Source of the DNA: Cylindrobasidium torrendii FP15055 ss-10
Lineage: Eukaryota > Basidiomycota > Agaricomycetes > Agaricales > Physalacriaceae
Direction of reading: 5' to 3'
Assembly: GCA_000934385.1 (NCBI GenBank)
Contig: KN880664.1
Coordinates: forward strand, 1-36,977
Length of the DNA stretch: 36,977 nt
Of the stretch, positions 32,311 through 36,977 are shown piece after piece (position 1 is the first letter of the stretch; every line of letters begins with the position of its first letter). The notes beneath the pieces are model-generated. The model saw only the letters and a list, made by a program, of their open reading frames with translations. It was not told the DNA's origin and searched no databases. Both the position numbers and the translations under genes were made by a program.

Positions 32311-35300
32311 TTAGATACTGCAATTTTGCACATCGTACGCCACGCGTCCGCCAACCCACGCATACGGGTAGTTCCTCTGATACCAGTTTCTCACTGATCT
32401 CCTCCCAGCTATCCGCGGGATCGTCGCGTACGAACCTCCAAGCACGACGTTGTGCGCCCCATCAAAGAAGTCTTGAGAGTATCCAGGGTAGAGCAGAGAT
32501 GCCTGGAACCCAGGCTCGGCGTCGAACACTGTCGACGTCCACTCCCACACGCCACCGTTGCTGCCCTTCCCTGAGGAGTCGGCGCCGGTGGTCGCGCTGC
32601 AAAATCATTGAGTACTTGTTAACCCAACGGCTTTGGTAGGAACTCACGGAGTCGGGTGCCAGTTTCTGAAGCCCACGTTCGAACCACCTTCGTACCCCGA
32701 ATCAAAGAGGTCGTAAAAGAGGCGAAGCTCTGTCTCCGTTGGAAGACGTCCGCCCTTGACGATTGCATAGCGGGAAAGGTCGTCGTACATGGCGATAACA
32801 GGCCACTCCCACGCAGTGTCCATCGAGACAGGGCCAAACAACGTTCGCACCTAAGTATGGGTTAGAAGCGACACACTCGGCCATTCCAAAGCTCACCTGA
32901 ACCTCGCCGTCCTGCTCTACCCAGCTCGCCGGCAGGTTCCCTCCCTTTTCCTTGATGAACTTGTAATACTCCCCATTTGTCACCGGTCGCCACTCGATCC
33001 TGAACTCCCCAACCTCGACGGTACGCTTTGGGCTCTCGTTGTCCCACCCATACTCGTGCTCGCGTGCATCCGTAGCGGTAGCATCCTCACTCTCGATATC
33101 ATCATGCCCCAAAGTGAGCTTTGCTGGTCCAAGCTTCACGGTGCTACTCGTCGGTCGCAGCGCCGTTGCCCAGCTGTCTTTCAGTGAAGGCCAATCCGGC
33201 GGGGAGAACCCAAGAGGCGGGAGTGTGCCGGTCCCAGCGCGCTGGAGGAGCATGTACAGAAGTGTCTCGACGTGCAGAGCTTCATGCTCGTATGTCATGA
33301 ACAATACCCTGCCTGTTTTCCTGTCGAGGGTGCGCGCGCCGGTATCGAAAGACTTGTACAGATCAAGGACACGTTGGCGCACGCGAGATTGGAAGCCAAG
33401 GATAGAGCTCAGGTTTGGCCAGTCGTTCTCGTCAGATGGGACTTCCGAATGGGGCTGTGTGCACTGTGAGTGCGTTGCTAGTGTAGAGGGAGGGTGGGCT
33501 TACATGACACTGGGTCGGGTCGTCGACATTGGGGTCGATGCCACGCTAGAAACTCATGAACAAGAATCGTATCCCTACGCCAAGACACATACCTCGAAGA
33601 TATCCTTAAAGTTCTCAGGCTCGGTGTGTTGTTCTTTAAGCAAGCGCGTGAGATGGATATCCAGGAATGTCGGGATATGGCCCAAGTAGAAGAGGCATAT
33701 GTGCCGAAGGTCGATGGGTTTCTGGAAGAGCATGGACGGTGGAATCATCGTGCGGGTGACGAGGTCCCAAAGCGCCCACAAGTTCTCCCACTCTTGTGGA
33801 GATGGTACGCCGAATGTCGAGGATGAATACAAGGTCTTGGGAACCAAGAGTCCTTGCCGATTGCAGGATATAGCCGATGATAGGAGAGGGAACGTGAGCG
33901 TTGGACGCTCAAGCAGCCAGAGCGAGTAACGACCGGTGGAGTCCGTCCATCGCTGGACGGGGCGCAGGCCACTCTCCGAGAACAGTGTGTATGCATCAGT
34001 GTCGGAGAACTGCAAGGGTTAAGCGGACAAGAAGGATGGGTCATGACACCTGCACGCACCTTAACGGACTGCTCCATCTTGACCAATTCGTGCTTCACAA
34101 AACTGGCCAATATCGAACCATCGGACGGATCCTTGACCTGATGGTCGGCCTTGCATTGGAGGAAAGCCTCGTGAATGCCTATCCTGTATTCAGTTCTTGT
34201 CTGCGGATGGAGCTACAGAAGGTACACACGAGTTTTAGGATCATAGCGCTAAAGGTATGTTCAGCCATGACAAGCGTAATGGGCAGGAGATGTACGCACG
34301 TTGACATATTCCCAGTTGGACTCTTCAAAAAGTTTCTCATCGCCAAAGACGCGCCCTGCAGCCTTGAGGCCGTTCAGAATGAAATCGCGGGTGATGCCCT
34401 GCGAGTCGTTGTACGCTTTCTCGATAACACCCTTCTCGTTGTCGTGGTCGAGGCCCAGAAGAAGGGTATCGCCAGCGCCGGGGCGAAGAGGTAGTGAACG
34501 TAGGAATGCTGCCCCATCCTCGCGCGGAAAGTTGCCCAACGACGACCCAAGGAAGAGGATATGGAGCGGAGGTTGGGTCTCTCCAGGTGTAGATGGAGGA
34601 GAGTCGTCTGCAGCGGATGATTGGGAGTCTGAGTGAGGCGAACGGTCGCGTTCGTCGGAGACAAAGTCCCGCGAGAACCGTGTTCTGTCGAGAGGAATCT
34701 GGGGCGCAGGGACATTGAGACCACCAGACTGGACATACTTCAGTCCGTCGTCGTAGGTGCCCCACATTCCGCGTGTAGACACTTTGCCCTCAAGCATTGG
34801 GCCAAGATCCGAATGGTTGATACCTTCGAGCGTGCGCTGCAATTCCCTTTGTTCCAAATCGAGGGCGTAGTAGGTAATCGGCGGAGTTTGACTACTGGCA
34901 GGTTGAGCAACGTTTGCCAGACTGCGAAGGATGTGGGAAGTCTTCCGTAGAGAGCTATTGGGCAAAGATCAAAATGATGTTCATTGATGGAAGCTGCGTC
35001 ATAGGCCCTTTTAATTGTCGAGAATCAGCGGGAGTAGAACTCACCCAGATCCGAGTTCGAGCACAACCTGACCGTGGGAGACACCAGTCGAGGCATGCAT
35101 CGTTCGCACAATGTCGTCTGCCTTTGTCTTCAGAATCTCTTCCTCCGCACCGAAGAGGTAGTACTCCGATGCCTTGGTCGTAATGTCGTCGTAGATTCGC
35201 AGCCCACGGTTGTCGTACAATAGCATTGTCGGAAACGTCTTCTGCCCCATCGCCTGAAGTCCACTTCGAATTTCCTGGCGCATCGCAGCCCCATTGTCGT

Positions 35301-35340
35301 CGGGACTGTCGACATGAATATCCAGAATCTGAGGAGACAT
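32311..35340 (-). CDS. egt1: Egt1, ergothioneine synthase: fused histidine methyltransferase and sulfoxide synthase
   Basis: Nine exons: 35340-35045, 34954-34300, 34248-34230, 34178-34060, 34009-33593, 33545-33504, 33454-32897, 32850-32648 and 32596-32311, giving 864 residues. The N-terminal EgtD-like methyltransferase has LELGSGSLRKT as the SAM-binding glycine motif and LFLGSSLGNF. The middle DinB-type domain has the iron-binding HX3HXE in YEHEALHVE (His573, His577, Glu579). The C-terminal formylglycine-generating-enzyme-like domain ends GGSYATIPRIAGRRSVRN and QRNYPYAW. Egt1 trimethylates histidine to hercynine and then adds cysteine sulfur with oxygen, forming hercynylcysteine sulfoxide; a separate lyase completes ergothioneine. 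Exon 3 is only 19 nt. All joins are in phase and the length fits fungal Egt1, so this is a firm call. Confidence 0.95.
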
Positions 35341-35402
35341 GGTAAGTCGCAGAGAGGTAAAAGGGGGCAAATATTCAGTCAGGAGCCAAACCCATCGCTT
35401 TG

Positions 35403-35410
35403 CTTATATA
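35403..35410 (-). promoter_or_regulatory. TATA box of egt1
   Basis: TATATAAG on the minus strand, 63 nt upstream of ATG 35340, the same octamer as for the two small secreted protein genes. Confidence 0.6.
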
Positions 35411-36977
35411 CCTCCGCCTCAAACCTCCGTAAACTGCTCAGCAGGGCAGCTGGAACGACAACATTCGTGACATCATCCGAGGTCCGTCAGCGACGTGGTG
35501 CGCCGTCCAGTGCAATTCTGGAAATCTGGGGTGCAGAATCCAAGTCACGTTTGTCAGAAAAACGGGCCCTTTCGGCGATTCCACTGTCTGTCTTTCGGTC
35601 CAGACGTATCTTCTCCCAATCGTACGCGCTTGATTCCAGGTTTTCCCATATGCTTGCGCCTACCATCGCCGGCGCTGACAAAAAGATTAAGCCTTTGTGA
35701 CTCTTCCGTGACTAATGCCTCTACATAAGTGCTCCCGCCAGTTCTCAAAAGAACAGTGCACAGGAAGTGTTCAATGTAACCTGACATGATGGTGCTTAGA
35801 CGAGGTATTCTTCGCACTGGCGGTTGTTCGTAGGAAAAGTACCGGGCGCCTGGATAATGTCCAGTCCAGCCAGCCACCTGAGGCGCCAGCTCGACGTCGG
35901 GCGGGCTCGGCCGGACTACATCTTACACATCCAACACTCATCTGGCGCAGAGCCGCTCCAATGTGCGCATCCCCAGGCTCCCTTGTTCTACTCATGAGAT
36001 GGGCCACATCTGCCTGCCGCTCGACACGAGGATGGTTTCGTTCATCTGTCGCGCCCGGGCTACTCCTCGATGTACCCTTCTGTATACGTGTTTGGGACCC
36101 CATGGACGCACATAAGGTCGTAAACGCACTCCTCCCAAGCTCCTTCCGTGCTTCGTGCTGTCCGTCAACCAGGGGGCCACCGTCGGGCAAATCGGGCAAA
36201 TCAACTTGTGAGCGGACCCAGGTTGATGTAGCCTTTTTGAGACGACTTGGCCGAGTTGCCGTTTGTTGGCCGCTACGGCAATCACGGTGGTGGCTGCTCT
36301 GAGCGCGCTCGAGAAATGCCATCAGGAAAGGACACGGGCGGCGAAGACGGACCAGAACAAGGATGCTATGCGTAACGAGCATGTAGCAATGAGAAAGAGA
36401 TATTATTGGTGCCTAGTGTGTCCCAAGGCCTGTCTCCTTGGTTAATGTTTACCACTGACTCTGGTCTGTCACGACTCGCGTTCTCAAACGCCCCAAGTCA
36501 AATTGGAATCGAAAGCGAGTGCCCGGATACATACAAATTTTAAAAGGCAAGGACTGTGATACTTGGTAATCTTGAGGCAGTATCAATAGCCTTTCACAAA
36601 AACTACCACTTCACATGCAACATATTATGCAGCGATGAAGTGACCGCCGGAGATGCAGCATCAAAGAATAGCGCATTGAAAATGATTAAGACAACTGCAA
36701 TGCTTGTGCGCATGCCGCGAAATCAACGCATAAGCTTGTGTGCAAAGTGCAAAGGTACTAACGACCGGCGGCGGCACTTGCATTAAGCCATTGACTTGAA
36801 CTTTCGACTCCCATAACTACATTAATTTCGAGGCGGTCCAATATTTGGCCAAAACTAAACTGAAATTCAGTGATTGAAAACGACTTAGGACTGCCCATTT
36901 GGGGCGTCAATCTTTGACCAGGATGAACTTAGTGATGAGCCCTCTTAGTATGAGTAGGTCAATCCTCCAAGTCCAAC
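35411..36977. other. Gene-free right end
   Basis: About 1.57 kb upstream of egt1 to the window edge. Several short ORFs occur on both strands but none has a motif or joins to a protein I recognise. The egt1 promoter lies at its left end. Confidence 0.5.

Overview
The window reads as nuclear DNA of a mushroom-forming basidiomycete (Agaricomycetes). Genes are broken by many short introns (about 44-90 nt), codons and GC content are mixed, and the families are typical of that group: F-box proteins with an N-terminal coiled coil, a MYND protein, a fungal kinase-like protein, membrane-anchored aspartic proteases, a GH15-CBM20 glucoamylase, a SYLF-domain protein, a heme oxygenase and a fused ergothioneine synthase Egt1. 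No species can be named. All exon structures were joined by eye from reading frame, splice sites and family motifs; no transcript evidence was available.

Layout. 1-4.1 kb (+): an F-box protein, preceded by a curious pair of repeats that differ by one exact GT-AG segment, then a MYND zinc-finger protein. 4.3-5.7 kb (-): an arrestin-like protein. 6.5-7.5 kb (+): a histidine-phosphatase (phosphoglycerate-mutase-like) protein with two GC-AG introns, an 8-nt exon and a C-terminal PIP-box-like motif. 7.6-8.1 kb (-): a small secreted protein whose paralog lies at 21.4-22.0 kb. 8.9-13.6 kb: two membrane-anchored aspartic proteases arranged head to head. 14.0-16.1 kb (-): secreted glucoamylase. 16.1-20.0 kb: a gene-poor stretch. 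20.0-21.0 kb (+): SYLF/Ysc84-like lipid-binding protein. 22.7-24.4 kb (+): second F-box protein. 24.5-25.8 kb (-): kinase-like protein. 26.6-28.0 kb (+): triple CCCH zinc-finger protein. 28.3-29.4 kb (+): heme oxygenase with a C-terminal membrane anchor. 29.9-about 32 kb (-): unrecognised membrane protein. 32.3-35.3 kb (-): Egt1. 35.4-37.0 kb: no gene recognised.

How the genes relate. The 7.6-16.1 kb block (small secreted protein, two anchored proteases, glucoamylase) looks like a local group of secretory-pathway genes acting outside the cell, which is an inference from position and signal sequences. The remaining genes are unrelated housekeeping or regulatory functions, many in convergent pairs with short 3' gaps. 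No CRISPR array, complete transposon, rRNA or convincing tRNA was seen.
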